Shown here piece after piece: positions 45,674-58,500 of a stretch of DNA of 64,000 bases; the stretch's first letter is position 1, and each line of letters opens with the position of its first letter. The stretch is from Monosporascus cannonballus. Its lineage: Eukaryota > Ascomycota > Sordariomycetes > Xylariales. The notes under the pieces are model-generated. The model searched no databases and had not been told where the DNA came from. It saw nothing but the letters and a program-made list of their open reading frames with translations. The translations under genes were made by a program, and so were the position numbers. The DNA lies in NCBI GenBank assembly GCA_004154925.1, contig QJNS01000020.1, positions 248,001-312,000 on the forward strand. The letters are read 5' to 3'.

Positions 45674-46427
45674 CTCACGTACACACTGTGTGCGAAATGG
45701 TCCGTTCCTGTACAAACGTCCGTAACGCTTCTGAACCGTGATAATAAATGTAGCCTGTACCAGCCCCCTATGCTAGTTGCTCCTGAGACGGGTTTGGTCG
45801 CCCCGTCGCTATTAATTATATTCCCCCAGGCCGAGTCGAGGTGTCAGGGAATTCGATATCGTCAACGAAATACACATTACTCCATTACTGGTGAAAGAGT
45901 TCGCAGGTGGAAAAAGCAAAGTTAGCCACAGATATGGTGCCGGACTTGACTTTTGAGCCATTGACGGGTGCATGACGACTGCCTCTTCGCTTATATACAT
46001 TTGCATATCGCAGGTGGTCTAATTTTGAGGAGTAGCTTCTAGGTTTATCATTACAAATCAGCGAACCTACTTCAAAACTGATAACAATAGCTTCAATTAA
46101 GAATAGGAGTACCGCCAAGAAGGGTTCAAGAGGTGATGAGAAGTAAGCAGCTGTGGGAATACGTTCATGGTCGTGAGATAGTCCTATATCATTCTAATCA
46201 CTTTAAAAATTGAAACACTAGGAAATTATGCATGTAATGACTATCGACATAATCTTGTGACCACATAGAGGGACTTTTCAGCAGCCAGAACAATTTAAGA
46301 GTTATACTTTTCATATTAAGAACTCGTTCACGTAGAAGTTCATGTTCCAATAGTCATGGGTGTACTTACTGCTTCATGAGACAATCGCTTCTCTTCAACA
46401 TTTATCTTTTATGCTTATCAGCGTAAA
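45674..46427. other. Convergent intergenic region
   Basis: About 750 bp between the hydrolase (+) and the unknown gene (-), AT-rich around 46000-46400. No feature is seen. Confidence 0.45.
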
Positions 46428-47213
46428 TCAAAGGCCGAGTCTGCCCGCCACTTGGCGACCAACGGAGGGCGAGGGTAAGTCATGGCCTTCAAAACTTTCA
46501 CCCCAAGGGAAGTTCGCCTCCGGATACTTCCAACTGTACGCGTCCTCGAGCACCTCGGCGGTGATATAGGCGAGATCCCTATCGCTGAGGTGGTCCTCCG
46601 AGCCCACGCCGTCGTCACACGCGCGGTCACACCGTAAGCCGCGATACAGCTCTGCCAGCTCCGAGTCGAGGAGCGTCGCGACGGCGAGACCGGCCCAGAA
46701 AACCAGAGTCCCGAACCACTCGTCCCTGTGTCCGCACTTTTCCCAAGCCGCGCAGTCGCGCTCGTGGCGGCGCCACCAGCCGACGAGCTCCGGCAGCACG
46801 ACGCTGCCGAGGAGCCGGTGGAGGGGTCCGATCCCGGGGCGCGGGCCGGCGCGGGCCAGCACGCAGCGCAGATACCAGGGCCAAGGGGCGATGTCACAGT
46901 AGTATGCCGACCCGGCGTCGCGGCTGTAACTCGGGCAGGCGCCTGGGTGCCTCGTGCGAATGTGGCGCGGCATCTCGAGGTCGAGGAGCAGGGACGCAAG
47001 GCCGTGGCGCGGGACGATCTGGCAGTGCCTCCGGTGGGCGCCCGGGCAGCGGCCGAAGTCGACCGTGAACTCGAGGGGCCCATCGCTGTAGTGGTGGTCC
47101 TGGACGATGACGCCCTGGATCGAGTTCCTCCGCCGGAGGTTGAGGTTGTGGATCGCCGTGATGAGCTTGAGTATACCGGCTTGGATTATTTGTCGACAAG
47201 TTTTTAACACCAT
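46428..47213 (-). CDS. Conserved-looking fungal protein of unknown function
   Basis: Intron-less, 261 aa, ATG 47213, within a sharply GC-rich island in AT-rich surroundings, which supports real coding. I recognise no named domain. Visible features are a charged N-terminal third with the motif IQGVIVQDHHYSDGPLEF, then a Cys/His-rich stretch from about residue 60 to 110 (CPGAHRRHC and CPSYSRDAGSAYYC), and WPWYLRCVL. A weakly hydrophobic helix at ~160-185 (FGTLVFWAGLAVATLL) follows, and the C-terminus is acidic and aromatic (YSWKYPEANFPWG). There is no signal peptide. It may be cytosolic; no function is inferred. The neighbouring hydrolase is convergent and unrelated as far as can be seen. Confidence 0.6.
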   Translation of the reverse strand: MVLKTCRQIIQAGILKLITAIHNLNLRRRNSIQGVIVQDHHYSDGPLEFTVDFGRCPGAHRRHCQIVPRHGLASLLLDLEMPRHIRTRHPGACPSYSRDAGSAYYCDIAPWPWYLRCVLARAGPRPGIGPLHRLLGSVVLPELVGWWRRHERDCAAWEKCGHRDEWFGTLVFWAGLAVATLLDSELAELYRGLRCDRACDDGVGSEDHLSDRDLAYITAEVLEDAYSWKYPEANFPWGESFEGHDLPSPSVGRQVAGRLGL

Positions 47214-50200
47214 GATGTTTCATAATTCCAGGATGCAATGCGTGGTTTCTTGCACATTTCATGATGAGCTTATTGGAGGATCCCATATCTTATATTCTGA
47301 GGAATAAGCCTTCTGTTCGCTATGGACGTTATGCCTCGTTCTGGAACTGGTTTATTGTAACCTTCCTGTACGCTCGAACATGTGCTTAGAACTGTTAAGA
47401 ACAACATCTTTGTCTTTCACTCTTGCCGCTTCAGGCGCAATCATATTTCATGCTATGCGATTCTATATAGGCTCTCTCGAGGGAAGTCAAAGCTGTTTGG
47501 TACTAGCGTCTTCTTATGCTGCGGCGACACGCATAAAACCCCTTTGTTCAGCAAAGCAGAGAACAGCCTCAAAAGGGACAAAGACGCTGGTCTTGGGGCG
47601 TATGGTGTTTTTAGACAAAGACTTTCACGGAGCGTTTAAGTACATCAGGAATTGGATAGTCGTCGGTACCTGCGAGTAGCGTACTCGTACCAGCCTTTAG
47701 CTCTAGTGCTAACTTAGGAGTGGAACTGAGTCTGGCGATCCTCCTCGGTAGATGAAGAACGTATCAGGCAAGCAAAATAAAATTCTGCAGGGAAGTGCCT
47801 AGAGCATAACCATGTACTTGTAGAATACAGCATCGTGACGGAGACCACCCGGCCCGATAGGACAGCCGTTGTCCTCCTGGGGGCAAATCTTGCTCCTAAA
47901 CCTATAACCGTAATTCTTACGTGATGCACTATGCGCGTTCTGCTAACCTTCTGAAGTGCTTCCTTGGAACGAGCTAGTAAAGCCATCGTCACGCCGCCAT
48001 ATAATCCCCTGCATCGCGAATCTCCTTGTCTCCAACCGCAGACGAGGCGCTACCCCACCGCCCCTTGTTATTGGCGGCATCGTAACATTAGTCCTGGGCC
48101 CTGACAGGTCTAGAACCACACCGCTCGTTTGGATTCCTATATTCTGGCTTGGGACGTACGTACGTCCGTACGAACAATGCGGTGCGAATGCGCCAATACA
48201 TGATGAAAGCTGCCCTTCGTGAGGAAAGCCGCCCTCCATAATGGAAGTGCTCTGTAAGACTGCGCCGCTGCAGGGGAACCCTGGCTTTGCTTCGACGTCG
48301 GCCCTGGGTTCAATCGCCCACGGGGGTGTGATGACGACACCACGCGCTTCCCAACCTAGAAAATGAAGCAAATGAAGTGGACGACTCCAGCATTTCTCCA
48401 CAGCGGGCTCGCTAGTCGAGGTTGTGCTCGTTCTGGCCTAGAGGGGAGGCGGCGGCAAAACTCCGCCCACGGCATCAACTCAATACTGGACGCCTGGCTC
48501 GTCGTCTTCGCTCCGCGTGACTCTTCCAGGTGCGCGAGAGATGGGAACCAGGCGTTCCTCCAGAGAGTGTAATCTCGATATCCCGTGCCTGGCTCCTTGG
48601 GCCAGCTCACACCCCTTAACCTGGTCCGGAAGTGAACAGATATGCCGTAGTGCTTACCGCAAGGGTGTCCGGCCAGTCCCCGGAGCTGCGGACCATGCGG
48701 GGTCTGTCCGGTTGGGGCGCGAGTTGCGCCACTACGGGATGCCGGACACGAGCAAGCTCTGGTCTTGTAAGCACGGCCCGAGATCTGGATCGCTGCCGCG
48801 GGACCCCTCACATCCCGCCCTCCCCGCCGCCCCCAAATGATGGCTTTCGGCGTAGCCGGTTGTTAAACTCCATATCTCGCGCCGAACTAGCGACAAGTCG
48901 GCAAGGGGTAACAAAAAGTTTTGCGGTGTCCCAAATACACCAAAGACTTCACAGGCGATTCAGATACGAAAATAAAATGTGTAAAAATTCGGAAAAATGC
49001 TATTTACATGAAAGGATTAATTAAGATGGGCTGGAACTTCCCGTATATGCCTATCTGTTAAAACCAATATGCTACTATCCAAGGAGTCTTTGCACGGATG
49101 TTTGAAAGTGCGCGAATTTTCTGTAATCCACCTGGTCGGTAAATTACTAGGATCACTGCAATGCACGATGTATCACCAACAGTAGTAATGTAACCCACGA
49201 TCTGGCAAGGAGCTTGGACGTCTCGATCTTCTCATGCACGACACCGGTCTACTGCGCCTTCCTTGTATATGGGTACATATGTAGGTACGTATGCATACCA
49301 TGGTGCCTGGACACGCAGATGCATTGCTGGCGCAGGTTCTGAGTGATTCGTACCATTGCCAGAGCAGCATGAACGTAATAATGGCCTCGATCGAGTCGTG
49401 ATCACAAGGTCTGAATGTCACAAAGGCCGATATACGATGTCACTATTGGGCTGTAGTTCCCAGCTATGCTTGACAAATTGGGTTGCGTGCATGTTCTAGA
49501 AGGCCACCGGACAGGTCGGAGGTACATGTCATGTTAGGCTCGAGCGCTAAGACTAGTTGGTACTCCATGTCGGTCGCAACAATTCTGGTAACGCTATTAG
49601 GAATAGAACCTAACCAGGCGTGTAACTCCCACCTCGGACGTATCGCCCTGATGACATGGCTTTTGGAACAGAAAGGCACGTCTATGATTCATGATTCAAA
49701 TGCGACGTTACATGATCATGAAAAGCCTAAGGAGCATGTGGCTCATCTGCTGGAACACGCTTGAGCAGTTGCAAAGATCCGATGGCTTCTACCTATGGTA
49801 TGGAGCTGAAGTGGTACTGGCATCGAGGAGTTTGGTTTTGTTGCACGGCCTGAATTCAGGGCTAACGCGATCGAGAAGGCGGCAGACAAGCTTGTCGGCG
49901 ATTCGTCATCCTGGTGTTCCTGAGACTCAAGTTGCCCAAGCTGCCTGCGATTATTGGGTCAGTCATGGTCGGGAGGTGTGTTCGCGAATACTGGGAAGCT
50001 CCGTGTCTAATAATAACACAACGGGGCAGCTGGCTGCTGAATGCCACGCCGGTACCGGAGTGCAGGAACCTGATGCATCAATTGTCTGTCGTTGTATAAG
50101 CGACGGTAGTGGTGAATGAAAAGATCCCATCAAATCACCAACATCATCTGCCCATCAACTGGGGAGTATCCCGGTACTCGGTCGGGCCACTAAGACATGA

Positions 50201-53200
50201 CCTACCCGGGACTGAGAGATGATGGACCCTAACCTGGTGAGGTCATTCCTATTCTGTTCGCTTGCAGAGATCTCGCACGACCTCTGCGCACCTGTTAACT
50301 GTGCAGTGTTTCGCTTGAGTCGTGACCTCAGATCACGAATATCCCAAGGCTTGTTTTCGTCGGCATCGGCCTTGCCGACAATGGGATCTTGCCCTGATAT
50401 CTTGAAAAGCGTGACACACCCCTGTCGGTGTGGGCTGACCGAAAGTTGGCCTTTTGCATAGTAGAGTCCATGACACATAATGGCATGATGCATCATCTCA
50501 ACCAGGGATGCCAACGAGCTGCATCCTAGTCCTGGTGTCGCTTGTTATCTTTAGGAAATGAGCGAACATTTCCGTAGTGTAGATATAACAGATATCCAAG
50601 TGCACATGCTGTATGATCAGAGGGGCCAGCCGCACAGGCACAGTTTGCAAAGAAAACCAGGCTTCTCTGAGCACATCACCAGCGCGGAGGTGTACGGCTT
50701 ATTATTCCCACCGTGCCTGCACATGGCTGCTGGTCACATGAGCAATCCTATATGCGAGTAAGGCCCGATCCGTAATCGATCGGTTTCAGTTTTGAGTTTT
50801 GTGGATCTCAACTACAGACCCTGACCTCGTGTGTAGCGTCCGCTACTTGTCTCACGGAAGAAATAACGGATACCGAGCTCTGCCCTCAAGGGAAACATCG
50901 GCAAATACCGAAGCATCATCGGAGACGAAATGGAATTACCGATGCCGGGTCTAACGATTGAGGTATGCGTAAATTCGGCTGATAATGAATTCCTCTGTTG
51001 CGGAGGTTGCCGAGGAAGTCCGAGGCAGCGTCTGCACGCCAGCACCGATGGCTTTGCGGGGATACTGGAAGAAAAAGAGAGTGCTTCATCAGGCTCATTT
51101 GAATCTTGACAACTTCTGAGGAACATGAGGGTAATTGTGTAATAGTTATTCTAAAACGGAATTAATTTGGAGGTGTTAATACAACTGCTCGTATGCCTCT
51201 CCACCACGCGTTGGTCGGCGGTGGTGGTTTTCAGTATCCGGACTCCACGAGTTCCCGAGCACTAGATGAAATTCCATACAAGTCGATCAAGTCGTATGAT
51301 TCCGATTGTATTGGGATTCCTGTCAAACACGCGACGGCCTATCGTCGGAGATTTTGGTTGGCTCTATATCTGAGAAGTCATTTATCAGGCTCAGTAAAAA
51401 GCGAGATAATCAAGACTGAAAGTGCCATGCCTCGGTTTCAGGTGCGGTATACATTGACGACCAAAAGTTTCATATCGTGCTCCGACCCCCCAGGAACGAA
51501 ACAATCAACGGTGGGCCGAAAACAGCGGAATTCCAGCGCTTCCTTTGATGTACCTAGGCCCTTCGTACACGAGCGCCAAATTTCGCTATTGATATCTCGT
51601 AATTTATGACAAACCCCACCACAGTTCGCCTCAGAGAATTACTCAAGACTGTTATTAGTGCGACGACCTCGGTGAGCGGTGCGGTCCAGGATTGAGTGCT
51701 CACCGAGTGGAGCCTCAGGGTCACATTGGTAATACCATAAGGCTAACGGCCCCATCTGTCATCCAAGGAACCCCGCGCCTCCTCGTTCGTCCAAGAAGTG
51801 TCTAACGGTCGGAGAACTTTCACTGGACGAGTAACTTCGTAGCGTAGTACTATAGAAATTAGGTCCCAAACTCTCGATGATTTTCGCGCATGCTAGCCCA
51901 GTTACTACCTAGCTTAAACAGGCTCCCAAACGAGGGTAAAGTGTCCGAGGGAGGATTGTCATGCACCCTGCAGCTGCTCTGCTGGGAATGCGGCCCATCA
52001 TGCAAGCCCGGCCAGCCCACCTGGGTGGTAGAGTGGGTGCGCAGGAAAAGCCAAGATGGAATAGTAAGAGGAGCTATCACTGATTCACCGGTCCTAAAAC
52101 TTCTGGATCCCGGCACGGAGAACGCTTTGGGATGGGAAAACCCACTTGAACCAAACTGACAGCTGGTAGGATAACAAGGGTGTGGTACCATGTCCACCAG
52201 TGCAACGTGCATAGGCAGGTAGGCATTTTACTAAACGACCGAGACACAGCGAGTGAAAAGAAAACGTGTTGGGCTTGAGGGCCTCTGACGGTTTGAAAAT
52301 GCGTAAAGAGAAAAGCTCGCATGATAGAGACACTCGACAAGCTCCGCTATTGAAGGTCTCAAGCAGACTTTCCCAGGGGTAGGTCCCGAACGCCCTTTCG
52401 CTCAAGCGACCCTCTTCCCGAGACATCCCTGCGACATCGGCAATGATTCAAGCTGACCACGACTTGTCTCTCACTGTCTGTATCCAGAGTCCCGAGATTT
52501 AGGCTATTTGCATCCCTTGCGAGTTGAAGGAGCGGTGTTGGCGCACATAAGCGGTAGTGCTAAGCGGGAAGTGAGCCTATCTTGGCGGCCATCTGTGCCT
52601 TGAGATAAATCCGACTGTGACTGCAGGTAGGTCGGTAATGCATCTACACTAAGCCGGGAATCACGTGCCCGGGTAGAGGCCCGACCCGTCAACCAGTTGT
52701 ATATATGCTACATACATGTCTACCTAGCGCACATATAACCGCCTGTTTGGACTCTGCTCATTGATAAGCCCAGAACTGAAGAGACCAAATGTTTCAGTAT
52801 CGCAAGAGCACTGTTTGTATCGCCTTCGTGCGGGGGGGATGCAAAGCTCACGATCGTAACGTATAAGTAAATAAAGTCACTACTCTATAAACAACATTCG
52901 ATAGGTGGCATCGACAGTTTATATAAGATTTGTACTTCCGAAACCCGGGGCTCCATTATTAGCAAGAAAAAAGCCGGGCACCGACCGGATTAGGCTTGCC
53001 TTCGCTATGCAGAGCGTTGATGCCGTGCGACGTCGGCTGGGGGCGAGCTTATCACCTCGGAGGGTTACTGTAGGTAGATAGTGCAATATACGGTATAATG
53101 AACGGTGTGATAATCGGGACGGCTAAGGCTGAATATACAAAACATCAGCCTCGTGACTCACTGGATTCAATTTCCAACACATACGTTGCCATGCACCGGT

Positions 53201-54443
53201 GTAGAAGAGTTTACACACAAGGGTGAAGGCGTTCGAGATTCTTCGCCCTTGCTCCCGGGGTGGATGCGAATAGTGGAGTGCATCTCATTTTCGAGGTCTT
53301 AACGTCGTAGTGTAGGGACCTGAAGGCGTCAGGCTATGACCGTTCGTTTTCTCCACCGATATTAATAATTCCCTCTAGGCCCCTGTTACAGGATGAGACG
53401 CACAACTTGTTAGCGGGAGGTTCTGCCTTGAAGATATATGGCGGTGATAATGGCACGCTTATCTGATACCAATTTTATCGAGATTTGACTTTATTACATG
53501 CACCTTTCAGCGGTTCTCCAGGCGTACCCTAGAACATCCCTAATTTAAGCTTGGTTGAGACAAGCTATCGTCAAGCACATCAGCCAAGAGCTACGAGCGC
53601 AATGCGTACCCACATGGGGTCGTTATGCGCGCGTAGCTTTTCGGACAAGAGAATTGATGAATAGCGATGGAAAGTATGGGGATATTTCCGACAACCCCAG
53701 TTCTTCTCAGGCCCTTGTCCACTGGAGGAAGCGATCTTCCGGCAGTGACGGCTGACCTTTCGATTACTGACCAGTCTCTCCCTGTGTTCGCCTAATCTGA
53801 CCAGTTTCGTACATACTGAGTATCAGTCAGTTCTCGCCGGGCTCCACGCACGCATCCGTCGCTGCCCACTTGCTGCCTTAAGACGACTGGTCCTGAACGA
53901 TGTTCGTCGTGTCATCTATGTACCTCTGGAGTGTGTCATACAACCCCGATGGCCTCGTGACAAGAGGGCCTCGCTAGTTGATTACATTACTGCCCCTCTT
54001 GGTAGGTCGGGTGTTGTCTATATGGGTAGGTGTGAGACAGATCCCCCACACTCATCTAGCTCTCAGCTGAGGAACCAAGAGTCGGACGATGCGAGGAGTC
54101 TCTGGCAAGCCTGCGCAGGATTCTGATCGCTGTAAAAGCACTTCCCCTCCTCTCCCTCTGGGCCGCAAGTAAGCACGGGCAGATCAACGGGCCTTTCCGC
54201 TTATCAGCCAAAGCGGTGGACGAGGAGCCCTCCGGACGCTAATGATTGCCGTCCTCCCCGTGCGGTTTCTACATGCCACATGTAGATAGACGCGTACTCC
54301 CAGAAGCACTCAGGGAGTCCTACCTTTATCGTTTCCTTTCCATTGACTGACCCAGTACCGACCATTCTAACCTACATGCGTTGAGATACAGTAGAAGGTG
54401 ACCAGCGCCGTCGTTCGCGCTCTGACGCGTCCCTTGCTCGAAT
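47214..54443. other. Gene-poor region, first part
   Basis: More than 7 kb without a supportable gene. A moderately GC-rich patch at 48280-48850 has open frames on both strands, up to 151 codons on the minus strand, but no recognisable domain. A 10-bp inverted repeat lies at 51668-51707. No mobile-element protein is readable, although length and composition suggest decayed repeats. Confidence 0.4.
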
Positions 54444-54554
54444 CTAAAGCTCTTGAGTCAATACCCCACTGTAGCACGCGGAGGAGTAGTAAGCTGACAT
54501 CGGCAGTTTGCTCAACCTCAGCATGACCAAGGTTGGAGAATGCAGCAGAAAAGC

Positions 54555-54574
54555 AAAAAAAAAAAAAAAAAAAA
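54555..54574 (+). repeat. A20 homopolymer
   Basis: Twenty consecutive A residues in non-coding DNA. It could be a retroposon tail, but I find no flanking target duplication. Confidence 0.8.
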
Positions 54575-55519
54575 GTGATAACGATAACCCGTCCCTTTCC
54601 GATTTCAGCTCTGTTCCAATGAAGTGGGGGTATGTGCCGTTTTGGTTCCGCCTAGACGCCGCTACCCATGAAACCCTTGTCCAATCTGCGCCAAATACGT
54701 GCCTACGCGCCTTCGCCAAATGATACCCTCGTGAAGAAACGCCAAGTTCAAGGATTCGTACCACAGTTTGGCCTGAAAACTTGTGTCCATCTCTTTGTGC
54801 GCCCCTTTCTCCCCAAAACCCAATTCCCGTGCGCAGAACCCGAAACCTCTTGGAGCTTTCCCATTCGGGCGCGTGGTCCATCGGGATCCTGATCGCACTG
54901 CTGTCGGCCAATCGTTTGCGGGTTGTACCGACGGACCGGAGGCCCATGCCAACGTATGTATGTGTTTACATTGTCGGCCGTATTCGCCAGAAGTCATCAC
55001 CTAACGTATTGTGATGTCTTCTTGTCCCGTCTTATCATATACTCCCACTCCACAGTGGGCGGAGGCCGGCAATCACCTATTCAGTTAAATTAGCAGCCGT
55101 ATTTGAAAAAAGTGGCTATCGAGTTAGTGAACATGGACATGAACGTGGCGAGCCCTAGAGCCAGGTTGTACGCATATATCTGTGGAGTGCTTGTAATACA
55201 AGCCGAGTGGGAAATGAGTCGACCTACAGCATACTTCGTCACCTCTGGAGAAGGGAGAACCAAGTTAGTATTGCTATAAGTCCGCCAGAGGGGAAATTTC
55301 TAGGCTCGGCTTCACCTCCATTCTGCCAGCGTCACGCTAGGTTCGCACCTCTTCTCGGTCTTCCTAAACGCTTGACACCAGTTCTGGACCTGCCAACGAA
55401 AGTGCCCGCAATAGTATTGTATCTTGTTAATCCCAGGTTAGCCGGTGGACGAGAGTTTGGATGTCTCGTGTGAAATACTTACTTGTGTGTACTCACACAT
55501 CCTTTTCTTGTAGGATGGA

Positions 55520-55544
55520 CCTCAAGTTCCTCAAGTTCCTCAAG
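55520..55544. repeat. 9-bp tandem repeat (CCTCAAGTT, 2.8 copies)
   Basis: Two full and one partial CCTCAAGTT units in tandem. No function is evident. Confidence 0.85.
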
Positions 55545-58500
55545 ATGTCTCCGTTGGTGTCTCTTCAGTGCCGACTTTGATGGCAGGGGGTATATATAAA
55601 GGTCAGGAGGACGCGGGGATATGCCGCCAAAAATCGGTAAATATCGAGTAGCAGATGGGGTTGAATGTAATGATAGAACCGGAGAGGGGGAGATCAACAA
55701 CTATTTAGAAGCTGTTAAACAATGCTATGGGCTTTTGTGCTTTGGAATATGTCGTAAATAGGTAGTAATTATGTACAGTCAGTCAGACTGTAGGGCGAGT
55801 GGGTGCACAATGTATTTAAGCTCGAGATGTCATAGACGCCGCCTCAAGGGCAGCCCGAAGAGGTATGATAAACAGGCCACATTTGGGCTCGTGTGCCTGG
55901 AGCCCATACAAAACTAACTCTTTATTCCGTCTCTCGGGACGGCCAAGACTACCTAGTACTACTGTATCCCGTAATAGCAAGGACGACCTCGACTGCTTGT
56001 AGAACTGCTTTTCCCTCTATGTACCTAGATACTTGTAAAACAGCGTACTGTGCATGGTGCGGTAGTATGGTGCCCACATCATTCCCCATGATCCCTGCAG
56101 TCTTTGAGAGGACGCCTGTGCACTATCAGGTCAAAAATTAGCATCCTTGCCAGGCACTCTCTAGCGCCAACTCTAACGCTATTGCTACACTGAAGTACAT
56201 GATATAGAGCTCGAAAAAGGCTATTGATGGAAAATACCTGCCTAGGATGTTAAAGTTGCCCTACGACGCAGTACTTTTATGCCTACTTATATATACATAA
56301 GGTATCCATCCGACTTGGACGATAGATAACATTGGTCATCAAGCACCTAATGTCGGGTACAATGCGCATATGGGATGATACGGGTTGCTCGGCTTGTGCA
56401 GTAGGGAGAGATAGCGATGACGGCAGGTAAAGCTTACAACGGTCCCCCTGCGGCGATGGAGACTACTCACATGTATGTGTTGTGCTTATGTATGCAACGC
56501 TATTATACGTACCTACATAAATACCTAAAATAGGCACTACGTACATCTGTACATGTGCACATATTCTCGGTGGAAAGCCCCGTTGCCAGAATGTTACAGT
56601 AGAGGCCATGCCTCTCAGTACGAGGTAAGTATGTATGTAGTACGGTATGGCAGTGCGTATGTGCTTGTTTCTTGTTGCGAGCTCTCATACATCTAGAGCG
56701 GTAACCTCAGTCGCTACAAGTATGCATTCTAGCTACCTATGTACCTGGGGTATGTAGATCTCTAGCGAAATTTGGAGTTCAAAAGCTATAAACCAGAGGG
56801 GACCCACCTTAAGCAATGACAGCCCTGGAGCCTTTTTGACAGGTACAACACCTAGGTGTATCTTCTATTAGTTGCCTCTACTAGGTCTACTCAACTTCAG
56901 TGTAGATTCTCATACAAGTTTATATGGGATAATACTAGGTATGGTAGTACATGCTGCTATTGTAGGTTATCGAGGGCTGAAATTGAATGTAGTCCATGTA
57001 TCTTCCATATATTTTTCTCTACGTTTAAATGTTCACCCGAGATTGAAGACAATGGGTGGGTGGATGCAACTAACAAAAGTATCCCTGGATGTTGTAGCAA
57101 CTACCAAGTTGATTCTGACTAGCCCTGCCAGAGAGTCCGCCATGGATGGACTTGGCAGTTCTTTTGGTGGAGGGGCTCCTCCCCATTAAAATGCACCTCT
57201 CACTTTCCCACCTTGGTCGCCTTTGGTCTCTTACCTACAGGAGAAAAGCACATGCAGCCGATCATTCGTACCACCTCGTTCCCACAGCCAAGTTTCTTGG
57301 GTTGGGATGATGTTCTTATGGTGCATACGCAATAAGAAACAAAAAGGCTTAATCGCCTTAAACTGTTTCATCGTCAAATTTTCCCTCGTGAAACTCGACA
57401 TGCTCTTGGCCCGTCTCGGCTCCGCAGACGACCAGCGCAGCCATACGGACTTGCCTTGCCTACCAGCTTAGTACCCAGTCAAGTAGTCATGCCTATGGAG
57501 GAGCCCTACAGAGGCTAGAACTGCAAACCTGCCAGTCGCCGTCTCCTGATCTTTTCTTGCACTCTCACATACTGCGCCGCATAGCCGAGCATGGTCATCA
57601 AGAACCAACATCCGAACCGTGCTCTGACTATCTTCAAATACCTACGAGTTTACAACCACGTGGCGAACGGCAGATCCGGGCCCTACACTGCAACATGTGG
57701 GATCATTCGGTGCGCCCTCGAGCCTTGAACCATGGAGGATGGAGTTCTGCGGAGTGCTGCGGTCGGTCCGTTTCGTGCAAGACACACAACGATCTCCTTA
57801 GCTCCCAGGTCCGCGGTTTCTCCAGGCCATCTCATCAGGCACTGGTTGCGCGCAGAGGCCACGAATAATAATGTCGGACCCACTGACATTTGACACGCCG
57901 TCCTATGAGCATGCTTCTATGCCATCGCCTGGGGGATATGTTAAATCCGTAATCGCCAACCACGTGGATCGGCAAGGCGGACATGCTTTTTAGGCATGCT
58001 TGGCAGCTCTGGCAGACGTCGTTTGGAACTAAATCACGCAGGGATATATGCTTCCAGAAGCTCTGAGTGATTTTGGGCGTCCCCACCACCCGCTCCAATT
58101 ACGCTCACCTTGCCGAACTAGAAGCATTTCCTTGCGTGATTTCGGGCATGCCCTACGCCCACCTTACCGAATCGTTAATCGACCCGTACTAAACGCTCTC
58201 TAGCAACTCCACCGCTTATCACCCTATGCCCCATACAAGCTAAGTTGGACAGGGGGGGTCAAGGTTAGCACTTCTGCCATTACCTACCACCGACACTGTC
58301 AACATCACCACCAACATCACTGCGAATATCAGAGCCATATACCCAAATAAGGGGCATCCCACCGGCACCCCAAACCCCGGGGCCTATTCCTAACCTTAGT
58401 ATTATGCCTAGCCGTTTACCTGCTGGAACCGTCGCGTTAAAACCTAAAGTAAAGTAGCACCATTGGGTAACTCGGTATGGATGATTTTCCGGGTATTGAT

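Noticed and set aside
48356..48811. 151-codon minus-strand open frame in a GC-rich patch
   Set aside because: There is no recognisable domain, overlapping frames are equally open on the other strand and codon bias is absent; it might be decayed coding DNA.
51668..51707. 10-bp perfect inverted repeat CTCGGTGAGC/GCTCACCGAG with 20-nt loop
   Set aside because: A 10-bp arm with free spacing is expected by chance a few times in 64 kb and nothing nearby gives it context.
54444..54947. 167-codon minus-strand frame running through the poly-A/T tract
   Set aside because: The frame includes a poly-Phe run encoded by the homopolymer and lacks conserved motifs.
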